Below are positions 15,662 to 23,053 of a stretch of 64,000 nt of DNA, piece by piece (position 1 is the stretch's first letter; every line of letters starts with the position of its first letter). The DNA is from Kribbella sp. ALI-6-A. Lineage in GTDB: Bacteria; Actinomycetota; Actinomycetes; Propionibacteriales; Kribbellaceae. Position numbers and translations under genes: made by a program. Location of the stretch: positions 434,001-498,000 of the forward strand of contig NZ_MTQN01000009.1 of NCBI RefSeq assembly GCF_001984195.1. The letters run 5' to 3'. Below the pieces are notes generated by a model, which saw nothing but the letters and a program-made list of their open reading frames with translations, had not been told where the DNA came from and made no database searches.

Positions 15662-18316
15662 TTACAGCAGGCCCACGGAGCGGCCGACGCGCAACGCCGC
15701 GGACCGCTTCTCCACACCCAGCTTGCGGTACAGCGACATCAGGTGCGTCTTCACCGTGTTCTCGGTGATGAACAGCGCCTGCCCGATCTCGGTGTACGAA
15801 CCGCCCAGCGCGAGTTCACCGAGTACGTCGCCCTCGCGCGCGGTCAGCTGGATCCGGGCGCCGTTGACCACCGCGTCCAGGCGACGCCGTACCGGGCGGT
15901 GCTGGTCCGGCCGGGTCCGGGCCAGCAAGGTCATTCCGCCGGCTTCGCGCCATCCGGGCGGATCGCCGGCCAGCTTCTCCAGCGCGACCGCCGCGAAAGG
16001 ATGCGGGTTCGGGCCGGTCACGTGTCTGCGCAACCGATCCAGGAAGGTGGGTTCCTGACCGACCGCAACGACCGCGTGCAGCAGGTGCTGTGGCGTGACG
16101 CGGTTCAGTGTGTCCACCAGGGCGGCGTCGGCGGCCGGTTCGTCACCGGTTCTGGCCAGCAGAGCAGTCCTGAACGAGGCGGCCGCCGCAGCCAGCGGCG
16201 GGTACAGGCCCGGACTGTCCAGCACCTCGTCGATCGACGACAAGGTGGTCCGGACGTCGCCCTCGACGATCGACATCATCGCCCGGATCAGCTCGGCCTC
16301 CGCCGTGTTGCCGGTGCGCTCGAGGACCCCGACCTGGGTCTCGACGCCGGGCAGATCCCCGATCAGCACCGCGAGGTGGATCCGCAGCAGCGCCAGGTCC
16401 CTGGACAGGAACGACGGCAGGGGGCCGGCCGAGGCGGGATCGGTGGTGAGTTCACCGAGTGCTTCGTCGAGTCGCCCGGCTTCCATCAGCAACGCGGCCC
16501 GCAACATCAAGCGCAGCGCGCCGACGACGGTGTCGGAGCCGGCGACGTCGGCGTCGGCCACCAACTGGTGGCAGCGCCAGGCGGTGTCCAGGTCCAGTTC
16601 GTTCAGTGCCGCGAACCCCAGCACTACCCGAGCGCGAACGACGTACTCGGGCGGAAGTCCGGACCCTTCGCCCGCATCGAGCGCGCCCTGGGCCGACCGG
16701 GCGGCGTTCTGCACCTGGCCGCGGACGAACTGCACGACCGCCCGGTGGGCGAGCACACCTGCGACGAGGCGCTGGTGGCCGGCCATCCGCGCGCTGACCA
16801 ATGCCTCGTCCAGGTCCGTGAGCGCCGCGTCCAGGTCGCCGGACCAGGTTTCCGCGGCGGCCAGCTCGATCAGCAGCCAGGCCAACCTCTCGGGGCCCAG
16901 CGCCGAGCGAGGCCGGTCGTCGCCGGCAACTGGTTCCAGCGCGAGCAGGGTTCGCGCGCGTCCGATCGCCACCTCGACGTCGTACCAGCCGTAGCGGGAC
17001 TGCCACAGCCGCAGCAGTACGGCGTCCGCGGCCAGCGCGTCGTCGTCCGGCGTCCACTGGCCGAGTTCGCTCATCTTCTCGTCGGCCGCCGCTGCGTCCA
17101 GCACCGCACCGGCCACGTTCCCGGTGACGCGCCGCAGCAGACCGCGGACTCCGACCAGCCGGGGATGCCGGTCGAGGTAGCCCACCGGGAGGGCGTCGAA
17201 GCCGGCCGCGACGAGTTCGCAACCCCCGGCGGCCAGGAGCGCCGGCCCGTGGCGGAGCAGGATCCGCTCGATCAGCGCCGCGTCGCCGGCCCCGAGCGCG
17301 CTGCGCAGAGCCTCCTCGTGGTCACCGCGGTTCTCGTGCCACAAGGTCGATCGGCGGTGGGCTTCGACGACCAGGCCCTTGTCCTCGGGGCTTGCCGCGA
17401 TCCGCCGCCGGAGCAGTTCGACCAGCAGCGGGTGGTACTGGTACTGCGGGTCGCCGCCAGGGCCGTCGGCGTACGCCGTCACCAGGAGTCCATTCCCGGC
17501 CAGGTCGGCCAGCATCGGGCCGGCCTCGGCGTCACCGCTCAGCACGGTCGCCAGATGTTCGGTCAGCGAACTCGCGCCGAACGTGCTCAGCAGCATCGCC
17601 TGGACTCCCTCGTCGAGGGTGCTCAACGTTTCACCGAGCAGAAGATCGAGTACCGGCCGCTGATTGACCAGTGGCCACCCGACCTCACCGGAGGTCTGCA
17701 GCCTTCGCGCGGCGAGCACCAGCGCGGCCGCCCACCCGGCCGTCTTGTGCTGCAACAGCTGGATGTCGTCGGCGGTCGCGTTCTGAGCGTGCGCCCGCAC
17801 GAGCGCCGCGGCCTCGGCGTCGTCGAACCGCAGATCCCGCGAGCGCAGGATCAACGCCAGCCCCCGGAGCTCGAGCTCCGACACCGGCAGGGGCAGGTCG
17901 TACCGGGTCGCCAGCAGCAGCCGGACCGTGTGCGGCGACTGCCGCAAGAGGCGCGACAGCTCGCCGACCGTCGAGGCCGGGAGCCGATGCGCATCGTCGA
18001 CGACGATCGGATCCGGCACGATCGATTCATCGGCCCAGGCTGTGCGTTCGATGGCCTCGTCGAGTCCGTCCGGCGACTGTCCGGAGACCCACAGCGCAGG
18101 GCGGCCCGATCGCTGCCGACGCGTCACCCAGTCCGACAGCAGCACCGTCTTGCCCGTGCCCGCCGGCGCCACGACGATCGTCAACGACGACCGGGCGCCG
18201 AGATCCAGGGCAGAGTGCAGACGCTCACGCCGTACCAGCGTGAGTGGCGGTCGCGGGACCTTTCCGGCCGGCTGTCTCGGCGACGCGTTCGCGCGGCCGT
18301 TGTGTGCACTCGTCAC
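15662..18316 (-). CDS. LAL/MalT-type LuxR transcriptional regulator
   Basis: An 884-residue ATP-dependent transcriptional activator. It has an N-terminal STAND ATPase with Walker A APAGTGKT (residues 50-57) and a Walker B-like IVVDDAHRL, then a long alpha-helical TPR-like region rich in LxxxG/A repeats. The C-terminal LuxR helix-turn-helix covers about residues 824-884 (LTAREGDVLGELALGG, FITENTVKTHLMSLYRKLG). MalT-type proteins bind an inducer through the TPR region and ATP through the STAND domain. The GTG at 18316 has a GGGAGGGG site 8 bp upstream; a TTG at 18385 was rejected. Its central place among the palindrome-bearing genes makes it a candidate regulator of them. Confidence 0.85.
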   Translation of the reverse strand: MTSAHNGRANASPRQPAGKVPRPPLTLVRRERLHSALDLGARSSLTIVVAPAGTGKTVLLSDWVTRRQRSGRPALWVSGQSPDGLDEAIERTAWADESIVPDPIVVDDAHRLPASTVGELSRLLRQSPHTVRLLLATRYDLPLPVSELELRGLALILRSRDLRFDDAEAAALVRAHAQNATADDIQLLQHKTAGWAAALVLAARRLQTSGEVGWPLVNQRPVLDLLLGETLSTLDEGVQAMLLSTFGASSLTEHLATVLSGDAEAGPMLADLAGNGLLVTAYADGPGGDPQYQYHPLLVELLRRRIAASPEDKGLVVEAHRRSTLWHENRGDHEEALRSALGAGDAALIERILLRHGPALLAAGGCELVAAGFDALPVGYLDRHPRLVGVRGLLRRVTGNVAGAVLDAAAADEKMSELGQWTPDDDALAADAVLLRLWQSRYGWYDVEVAIGRARTLLALEPVAGDDRPRSALGPERLAWLLIELAAAETWSGDLDAALTDLDEALVSARMAGHQRLVAGVLAHRAVVQFVRGQVQNAARSAQGALDAGEGSGLPPEYVVRARVVLGFAALNELDLDTAWRCHQLVADADVAGSDTVVGALRLMLRAALLMEAGRLDEALGELTTDPASAGPLPSFLSRDLALLRIHLAVLIGDLPGVETQVGVLERTGNTAEAELIRAMMSIVEGDVRTTLSSIDEVLDSPGLYPPLAAAAASFRTALLARTGDEPAADAALVDTLNRVTPQHLLHAVVAVGQEPTFLDRLRRHVTGPNPHPFAAVALEKLAGDPPGWREAGGMTLLARTRPDQHRPVRRRLDAVVNGARIQLTAREGDVLGELALGGSYTEIGQALFITENTVKTHLMSLYRKLGVEKRSAALRVGRSVGLL

Positions 18317-18469
18317 GCGCGTCACCCCTCCCGTGGGTGGGCGTGCCCTGTGAATGAACGGTTCCCCTGTGCTGCGTTCTGGCAAATTCCGACACTAACC
18401 CGTCTCCGGTGATTTCGGCAGAGGCGAACAGGCAGCGTTGTGACGTCGTCCGCTGGGGCAGGTGTTGTT

Positions 18470-19306
18470 TCAGTCGCCCTCGGGCCGTTCCGGCGGCCGA
18501 CCATGCACGCGCGGCACCTTGGCACCGATCCAGACCGCCACCGCGACCAGCGCTCCGATGCCGATCAACCATCCCCACAGTCCTTCGGAGACCGGTCCGA
18601 GCCGCCCCAGCCCGAAGCCGCCCGGGTCCGTCTGCTCCTGCAGGCTGACGATGTAGGCGATCACGGCCCGTTTGTCCTCCGGGAGCAGCACAGCATCGGA
18701 GAAGACCGGCATCTGCTGCGGTCCGGTGAGCATCGCCTGGTACATGTTGCGCGGGGTCGTGCCCATCAGCGTCGGTGCGTACCGTCCGTTCGGCAGCGCG
18801 CCGCCACGACCCGCGAAGTTGTGGCAGGCGGTGCAGTTCGTCCGGAACAGCTGACCGCCCCGGACGAGCTCCTCCTGGGTCACCTTGCTGACGTCGTACG
18901 ACTCCTCGGCCGGCACCGCGGGTCCCGGCGCGAGCGAGGCGATGTACGCCGCCAGTGCCGCGATCTCCTGCTCGGTGTACACCGGAGGCTTCTGCGGCAC
19001 CTGGGCACCGGTCTGCACCGCCGGCATCCGTCCTGTACTGACCTGGAAGTCGACCGCCGCCGCGCCGACCCCGATCAACGTGGGTCCGGCCACCCGGCCT
19101 TCACCGTCGCTCCCACCTTCGGCCTGCAGTCCGTGGCAGCTGGAGCAACCGACCGCGAACAGCCGCCGTCCCTCCTCGATCTGCTGGGACTGTGGCCCGT
19201 CGGCCCCCTCGGCGCCGTTCGGGAGCAGTACGGCGTACGCCAGGCCGACCGTGATCAGCGCAGTCCCGACCACCAGCGCCCTGGCGAGCCTCCCACGCCT
19301 TCGCAT
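18470..19306 (-). CDS. Orphan di-haem cytochrome c, QcrC-like
   Basis: A 278-residue membrane-bound c-type cytochrome resembling the actinobacterial bc1 subunit QcrC. It has an N-terminal signal-anchor (about residues 8-28), haem site 1 CSSCH (Cys54, Cys57, His58), haem site 2 CTACH (Cys158, Cys161, His162), candidate Met ligands (STGRMPAV and GPQQMPVF) and a C-terminal helix at about 243-262. The usual partners, the Rieske protein QcrA and cytochrome b QcrB, are not present here, so this is a stand-alone paralogue. The ATG at 19306 is preceded by GGGGAGG. Palindrome site 5 lies 57-73 bp upstream. Confidence 0.85.
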   Translation of the reverse strand: MRRRGRLARALVVGTALITVGLAYAVLLPNGAEGADGPQSQQIEEGRRLFAVGCSSCHGLQAEGGSDGEGRVAGPTLIGVGAAAVDFQVSTGRMPAVQTGAQVPQKPPVYTEQEIAALAAYIASLAPGPAVPAEESYDVSKVTQEELVRGGQLFRTNCTACHNFAGRGGALPNGRYAPTLMGTTPRNMYQAMLTGPQQMPVFSDAVLLPEDKRAVIAYIVSLQEQTDPGGFGLGRLGPVSEGLWGWLIGIGALVAVAVWIGAKVPRVHGRPPERPEGD

Positions 19307-19362
19307 CTGCGCACCTCCCCGGCCGACGGTAGCCAGGCAACCCGACCGCCTCGCCGCCGGGA

Positions 19363-19379
19363 TCGCCCGATTCGGGCGA
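19363..19379. promoter_or_regulatory. 17-bp palindrome, site 5
   Basis: TCGCCCGATTCGGGCGA, a perfect palindrome around a central T. It lies upstream of the cytochrome c gene, between its start and the end of the basic-tail gene. Possible -10 hexamers on the minus strand are TTGCCT (19335-19340) and TACCGT (19326-19331). Confidence 0.6.
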
Positions 19380-19388
19380 GTGCGCCGA

Positions 19389-19904
19389 TCAACGAGCGTC
19401 GCGCTTGGCCTGCCGACGCGCGTCGGCGGCGCGTGAGGACGCGTCCTTCTTCAGCCCGCCCGTGGTCTTGGTCGCTCGCACCTTCGTGCCGGTCGCCGGC
19501 ATCGCCCGTTCAGTGACCGCCTTCACCGGAGCCGCCGACTTCGCCGGAGCAGCAGACTTCGCCGCCCGCGCCGCTTCGATCCGTTCGCTGCGAAGCCGCG
19601 TCGATGCGCGGCCGGCCGCGGTCGCGACTGCGCGGCTCACCCTCGCGAGCGCGGACTCGAACAGTTCCGCCTTGTCCCGGTCCCGCTGATTGCGCGGGTA
19701 GGACTTCCCCCGGCCACCGGCCGGCACCACCGCGGCGCTCGCGCCGCGCCGGTAGTTCTTCACGTACTTGGTCCGGACCCGCCGGATGCGCTGGTGCAGG
19801 TCCAGCAGCTCGTCCTCGTCCAAGCCCTTCAGCGCGTCCCGTTCGGTCTCGGCCGCGAGCATCCGCTCGGCGTCCGTCAACGAGTTCAGCAAGCCCTGGT
19901 TCAT
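19389..19904 (-). CDS. Conserved hypothetical protein with basic histone-like tail
   Basis: A 171-residue protein. The first 45 residues are predicted helical and acidic (SLTDAERMLAAETERDALKGLDEDELLDLHQRIRRVR in pieces). The remainder is very rich in Lys, Arg and Ala, with the repeated phrase AAPAKSAAPVKA and the ending RRQAKRDAR, like the AKAP repeats of histone-like tails. This composition suggests nucleic-acid binding, possibly nucleoid association or RNA binding; I recognise no named family with certainty. The ATG at 19904 follows GAGGAGGG; an adjacent GTG at 19907 is an alternative. A TACTCT -10 lies on the minus strand at 19929-19934. Confidence 0.65.
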   Translation of the reverse strand: MNQGLLNSLTDAERMLAAETERDALKGLDEDELLDLHQRIRRVRTKYVKNYRRGASAAVVPAGGRGKSYPRNQRDRDKAELFESALARVSRAVATAAGRASTRLRSERIEAARAAKSAAPAKSAAPVKAVTERAMPATGTKVRATKTTGGLKKDASSRAADARRQAKRDAR

Positions 19905-19973
19905 CACACCCTCCTCGCCGCCAACCGCAGAGTACGCGTGGACCGGCAGGCCGTCGAGACCTCGTGCGACAAC

Positions 19974-19988
19974 GTTGCTCAGAGCAAC
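19974..19988. promoter_or_regulatory. 15-bp perfect palindrome
   Basis: GTTGCTCAGAGCAAC lies between the basic-tail gene and the DUF308 gene, 16 bp before palindrome site 6. It is unlike the 17-bp family and is probably a separate operator or a small hairpin. Confidence 0.4.
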
Positions 19989-20004
19989 TTATCGGCCGGC
20001 GATC

Positions 20005-20021
20005 TCACCCGAACCGGGTGA
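20005..20021. promoter_or_regulatory. 17-bp palindrome, site 6
   Basis: TCACCCGAACCGGGTGA, with 7 of 8 arm positions paired. It is centred 45 bp upstream of the GTG of the DUF308 gene. The -10-like GATGAT at 20045-20050 would give a leaderless transcript at that GTG. Confidence 0.65.
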
Positions 20022-20057
20022 TCCGCCGGCCACCTGCGGCGCGGGATGATGCCCGGT

Positions 20058-20633
20058 GTGACCACCAGCAACCGCTCCCCCGTCGGCAGCCACGGCGAGG
20101 AGTCGCTGCCCGCTGCCGAGCCGGGAACACTGATGATCCGCGGCGCGGCCGGAGTCGTCTTCGGCGTTCTCGCCGTCGTGTGGCCGGTCACGACCGGGCT
20201 CGCACTCGTGCTGCTGTGGGGCTGCTGGGCGCTCTTCGAAGGGATCGGCGCGCTGGTGCAGGCATTCCAGGTGAGTCCCGGCCAATCCCGCCTCGCCTAC
20301 CTGCTGCTCGGCCTGGCCGGCCTCGCCGCGGCCTTGCTCGCGATCTCCAGCCCCGGCCTGACCGCGACGACCCTGACCTGGATCCTCGGCCTGTGGCTGA
20401 TCCTTCGCGGCCTCTTCGAAGCCGTCGCCGCCTTCCGCCGCGAGGTCGTCACCGCCCGCTGGCTCTTCCTGCCCGGCGCGGTACTGTCGGCCGTACTGGG
20501 AGTTCTGTTCGTCACGAACCCCGGCAGGGCCGCGGTCGGCATCGCCGTACTGCTCGGAACGATGGCCATCGCCTGGGGTCTGGTCTTCCTCGCCTCGGGC
20601 CTGCTGCTGCGCTCGCAAAAATCCCGCGCCTGA
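20058..20633 (+). CDS. DUF308/HdeD-family membrane protein
   Basis: A 191-residue protein with six hydrophobic segments arranged as three pairs, beginning near residue 33 (GVVFGVLAVVWPVTTGLALVLLWG). Each pair contains a W/LGxW-like turn (WGCWALFEG, LGLWLILRGLFE, AWGLVFLASG), which is the DUF308 repeat also found in the acid-resistance protein HdeD. It is an inner-membrane protein of unknown reaction. The GTG at 20058 fits a leaderless transcript from palindrome site 6; ATG codons at 20046 and 20049 are alternatives. Confidence 0.8.
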   Translation: MTTSNRSPVGSHGEESLPAAEPGTLMIRGAAGVVFGVLAVVWPVTTGLALVLLWGCWALFEGIGALVQAFQVSPGQSRLAYLLLGLAGLAAALLAISSPGLTATTLTWILGLWLILRGLFEAVAAFRREVVTARWLFLPGAVLSAVLGVLFVTNPGRAAVGIAVLLGTMAIAWGLVFLASGLLLRSQKSRA

Positions 20634-20661
20634 GCGCCTCCGGATTGCTACGCTCCCGACC

Positions 20662-20697
20662 ATGCACCGCATCATCACTCCGCCGGCCGCCGCTTAG
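20662..20697 (+). CDS. Leader peptide MHRIITPPAAA
   Basis: An 11-codon open frame encoding MHRIITPPAAA, ending TAG. A TACGCT -10 hexamer at 20649-20654 ends 7 bp before the ATG, so the transcript would be leaderless. It is followed within 21 bp by a strong hairpin and then the EamA exporter gene. The position is that of a regulatory leader peptide; the stalling-prone PP followed by AAA-stop is notable. Confidence 0.5.
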   Translation: MHRIITPPAAA

Positions 20698-20717
20698 CGG
20701 ACGGCCGGTCTCAGCGT

Positions 20718-20743
20718 GCCCGGGTCTGTGACCCGGGCTTCTT
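20718..20743 (+). terminator. Attenuator-like hairpin
   Basis: GCCCGGGTC and GACCCGGGC form a perfect 9-bp stem with loop TGT (20718-20738), followed by TTCTT. The downstream CGGG (20744-20747) could form a competing pairing with CCCG in the 3' arm. It lies between the leader peptide and the EamA gene, so it would terminate transcription unless disrupted. Confidence 0.55.
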
Positions 20744-20796
20744 CGGGCTGTTCGCAGACGTCCTCATCTGTTCGTGCGAACACCCTGGAGTGTCTG

Positions 20797-21654
20797 ATGC
20801 ACCACCGTCTCGCGCCGTCGTCGGCGCGTGGTCTTCTGTACGTCGCGCTGGCCGGTATCGCCTGGGGCACCGGCGGTCCCACCGGCGCCCTGCTGTTCCA
20901 GAGCAGCGGCCTGGACTCGACAGCGATCTCCTTCTGGCGCCTGCTCGGCGGCGCGGTCTGGCTCGTCGCTGCCTGCCGCCTGCTCGGGCGAGGCCCGGTC
21001 ATCCAGCAATTCGCCGCCGCGCCGGTGCGGTACATCCTGAGCGGGCTGGGTCTCGCCGTCTGCCAACTCGGCTACTTCGCCGCCATCCCGCGGGTCGGAG
21101 TCGCCGTCGCCACCGTCGTCTCGCTGGGGGTCGGTCCGCTCTTCATCGCCCTCGGCGCTCGCGAGCGCATTACCGGTACGTTGCTGCTCGCTGTGCTCGG
21201 GTTGGCTCTTCTCGTCTCGGACGGCGGAGCCACCGGCGGCGCGTCGATCACCGGCGTCGCGTTCTCCCTGCTCTCGGGCGCCGGCTACGCACTCACCACC
21301 CTGCTCAACCGGGACCGCCAGGACCCGGTGACCAGCGCCCTGCTGGGCTTCACGACCGGCGCGGTGATCTTGTTGCCGCTGGCAATGATCGGAGGGGTCA
21401 CCCCGGCAGCGGTCAGCTGGCCGTTGCTCGCCTACTTCGGTCTCGTGCCGACCGCTTTGGCCTACGCGCTGTTCTACACCGGCCTCCGATCGGTCCGCGC
21501 GTCCACCGCCGCGGTCGTCGCCCTGATCGAACCACTCTTGGCCGCGCTCATCGGCGTACTGGCGTTCCACGAGCACCTGACACCGCTCGGCCTCACCGGC
21601 GCGGCCGTCCTGCTCTCCGCAGTCCTGTTCCAGGCCCGCCGCGAGCGGCAGTAG
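20797..21654 (+). CDS. EamA-family (DMT superfamily) exporter
   Basis: A 285-residue protein with ten predicted helices in two EamA repeats. The first repeat starts at ARGLLYVALAGIAWGTGGPTGALLF and has the typical ISFWRLLGGA; the second starts near TGVAFSLLSGAGYALTTLL and ends with ALIEPLLAALIGVLAFHEHLTPLGLTGAAVLL. DMT proteins export amino acids, nucleosides or drugs; the substrate here is not identifiable. The ATG at 20797 has GGAG 9 bp upstream; the frame upstream to 20716 runs through the attenuator hairpin and was rejected. The leader peptide suggests regulated expression by attenuation or ribosome stalling. Confidence 0.85.
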   Translation: MHHRLAPSSARGLLYVALAGIAWGTGGPTGALLFQSSGLDSTAISFWRLLGGAVWLVAACRLLGRGPVIQQFAAAPVRYILSGLGLAVCQLGYFAAIPRVGVAVATVVSLGVGPLFIALGARERITGTLLLAVLGLALLVSDGGATGGASITGVAFSLLSGAGYALTTLLNRDRQDPVTSALLGFTTGAVILLPLAMIGGVTPAAVSWPLLAYFGLVPTALAYALFYTGLRSVRASTAAVVALIEPLLAALIGVLAFHEHLTPLGLTGAAVLLSAVLFQARRERQ

Positions 21655-21799
21655 CAACTTATATAAGCGCTGGACTATAGATACAACGATTTGCCCTGGG
21701 CACCTGAACAGTACGAGGCGCCCGGCTTGTGCTTTTCGAGGGTTGGGCGACCTCCAGGTCCCGGCAGTTCAGACCAGCAGCTCCGGGGCCGCCCTCGAC

Positions 21800-22333
21800 T
21801 CAGTACGTCCCGAGCACCCACTGTGACGGTGACGCCGGGTCGTCGCCGCGCCAGAAGCCCGACCACAGTTCCCGGAACTCCTCGCGGGACAACTGACCGT
21901 CGCCGTCGGCGTCGAGCCTGGGGAAAACCTGCTCGACGCCGTCGTCGGAGCCCTTCCAGGCGTACACGACCTGTTTGTGCTCGGCCAGCGCGATCCGGTC
22001 GTCACCGTCGTGGTCGATCGCGTCGAACATCACGTCCGCGGTCGCGTACACCGCGTCGTCCATCGCCGGCAGCTGGTCGACGACGTTCATGAGCTCGTCC
22101 AGCGACACCTTGTCGTCGTGGTCGGCGTCGGACAGCGTCGCCAGGGCCGACCACCAGCCCATCATGATCGTCCGCATCCGGTCGTGGTTCGCCGTCCCGG
22201 GCTCCCAGCCCCGCACGCCCGCCCAGCGGTCGGTCAGCGTCACGAAGTCGGACTCGTTGAGATAACCGTTGCCGTCGGCGTCCATCGCGTGGAAGACCCC
22301 CGCCACCTTGCGCCGCTGGAACTCACTGGCCAT
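21800..22333 (-). CDS. Calerythrin-like EF-hand calcium-binding protein
   Basis: A 177-residue cytosolic protein with four EF-hand loops: DADGNGYLNESDF (about residues 18-30), DADHDDKVSLDEL (about 69-81), DHDGDDRIALAEH (about 105-117) and DADGDGQLSREEF (about 139-151). All four have Asp at position 1. Loops 1, 2 and 4 end in Asp or Glu, whereas loop 3 has Glu then His at its end. This is the arrangement of actinobacterial calerythrin, a calcium buffer or sensor. The ATG at 22333 is preceded by AAAGGGGAGCGAC. No obvious partner gene is adjacent. Confidence 0.85.
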   Translation of the reverse strand: MASEFQRRKVAGVFHAMDADGNGYLNESDFVTLTDRWAGVRGWEPGTANHDRMRTIMMGWWSALATLSDADHDDKVSLDELMNVVDQLPAMDDAVYATADVMFDAIDHDGDDRIALAEHKQVVYAWKGSDDGVEQVFPRLDADGDGQLSREEFRELWSGFWRGDDPASPSQWVLGTY

Positions 22334-22519
22334 GTCGCTCCCCTTTCACCGTTCCCGGTGTCCGGTTCGGACGCTACGCGAGTTCAGCCCATTGCGCACT
22401 CTGAGCAACCATTTGTGCGCGTCGCGTCACAATTGACGTCTTCCAGGACCCGCTGCGTCGGCCGTCCCGGCGGCCCGGCTGCCTATGCTGGCGGTTGCCG
22501 ACGTGGACGGAGCAGACCG

Positions 22520-22936
22520 ATGGACGAGATCAACACGTTGTTCGAGCAACGATCCGAGGCGATCCGGGCCAAGGACCTCGATGGGCTGCTGGCGTTCTAC
22601 TCCCCCGACGTCGTGTACTTCGACGTCGTCCCGCCCTTGCAGTACGTCGGATCCGCCGCCCTGCGCGGCCGGTTCACCCATTGGTTCGAGGGCTTCGACG
22701 GCCCGATCGGCCAGGAACTGAGCGAGCTGACCGTCACCGCCGACGGCGATGTCGCGGTCGCCTCGATGCTGATCCGCGCCGGCGGGACCCTGGTGAACGG
22801 TCCGCAGATCAGTCAGTGGGTGCGCTCGACGTCGGTCTGCCGCCGCTGGGACCACGGCTGGCTGATCACCCACGAACACGTGTCTCTGCCGGTCGACCTG
22901 GCCACGGGGCTGGCCGCGCGCGACCTGACGCCTTGA
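22520..22936 (+). CDS. SnoaL/NTF2-like protein
   Basis: A 138-residue protein with the NTF2-like fold: an N-terminal helix (MDEINTLFEQRSEAIRAKDL), DGLLAFYSPDVVYFDVVPPLQYVG, and the closing strands VTADGDVAVASMLIRAGG and RRWDHGWLITHEHVSLPVD. This is the SnoaL/ketosteroid-isomerase-like family whose members are enzymes or ligand-binding proteins. The Asp and His positions match those of the DUF4440/SnoaL group, but the reaction cannot be inferred. The ATG at 22520 has GGAG 7 bp upstream. The longer upstream frame was rejected because it is the antisense of the EF-hand gene. Confidence 0.8.
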   Translation: MDEINTLFEQRSEAIRAKDLDGLLAFYSPDVVYFDVVPPLQYVGSAALRGRFTHWFEGFDGPIGQELSELTVTADGDVAVASMLIRAGGTLVNGPQISQWVRSTSVCRRWDHGWLITHEHVSLPVDLATGLAARDLTP

Positions 22937-23041
22937 CGGTCCCGGGGACCAGACAACGCCCGAGTCCTGCGATCTCGTCACAACAGCCGACACACCGTGC
23001 CGGCTGCACAAGTTCGGCTTCGGCGAAGCGCGCCCAGACCG

Positions 23042-23053
23042 CACAATCAAAAG
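23042..23053 (+). promoter_or_regulatory. -10 region of a likely leaderless GAF-ANTAR transcript
   Basis: CACAAT at 23042-23047 ends 6 bp before the GTG at 23054. There is no ribosome site, which suggests a leaderless mRNA. No convincing -35 was found. Confidence 0.4.

Noticed and set aside
15743..18412. 889-codon plus-strand frame opposite the LAL regulator
   Set aside because: It is the antisense of a strongly recognisable STAND/LuxR gene; composition is Arg/Gln/Gly-rich as expected for a shadow in GC-rich DNA.
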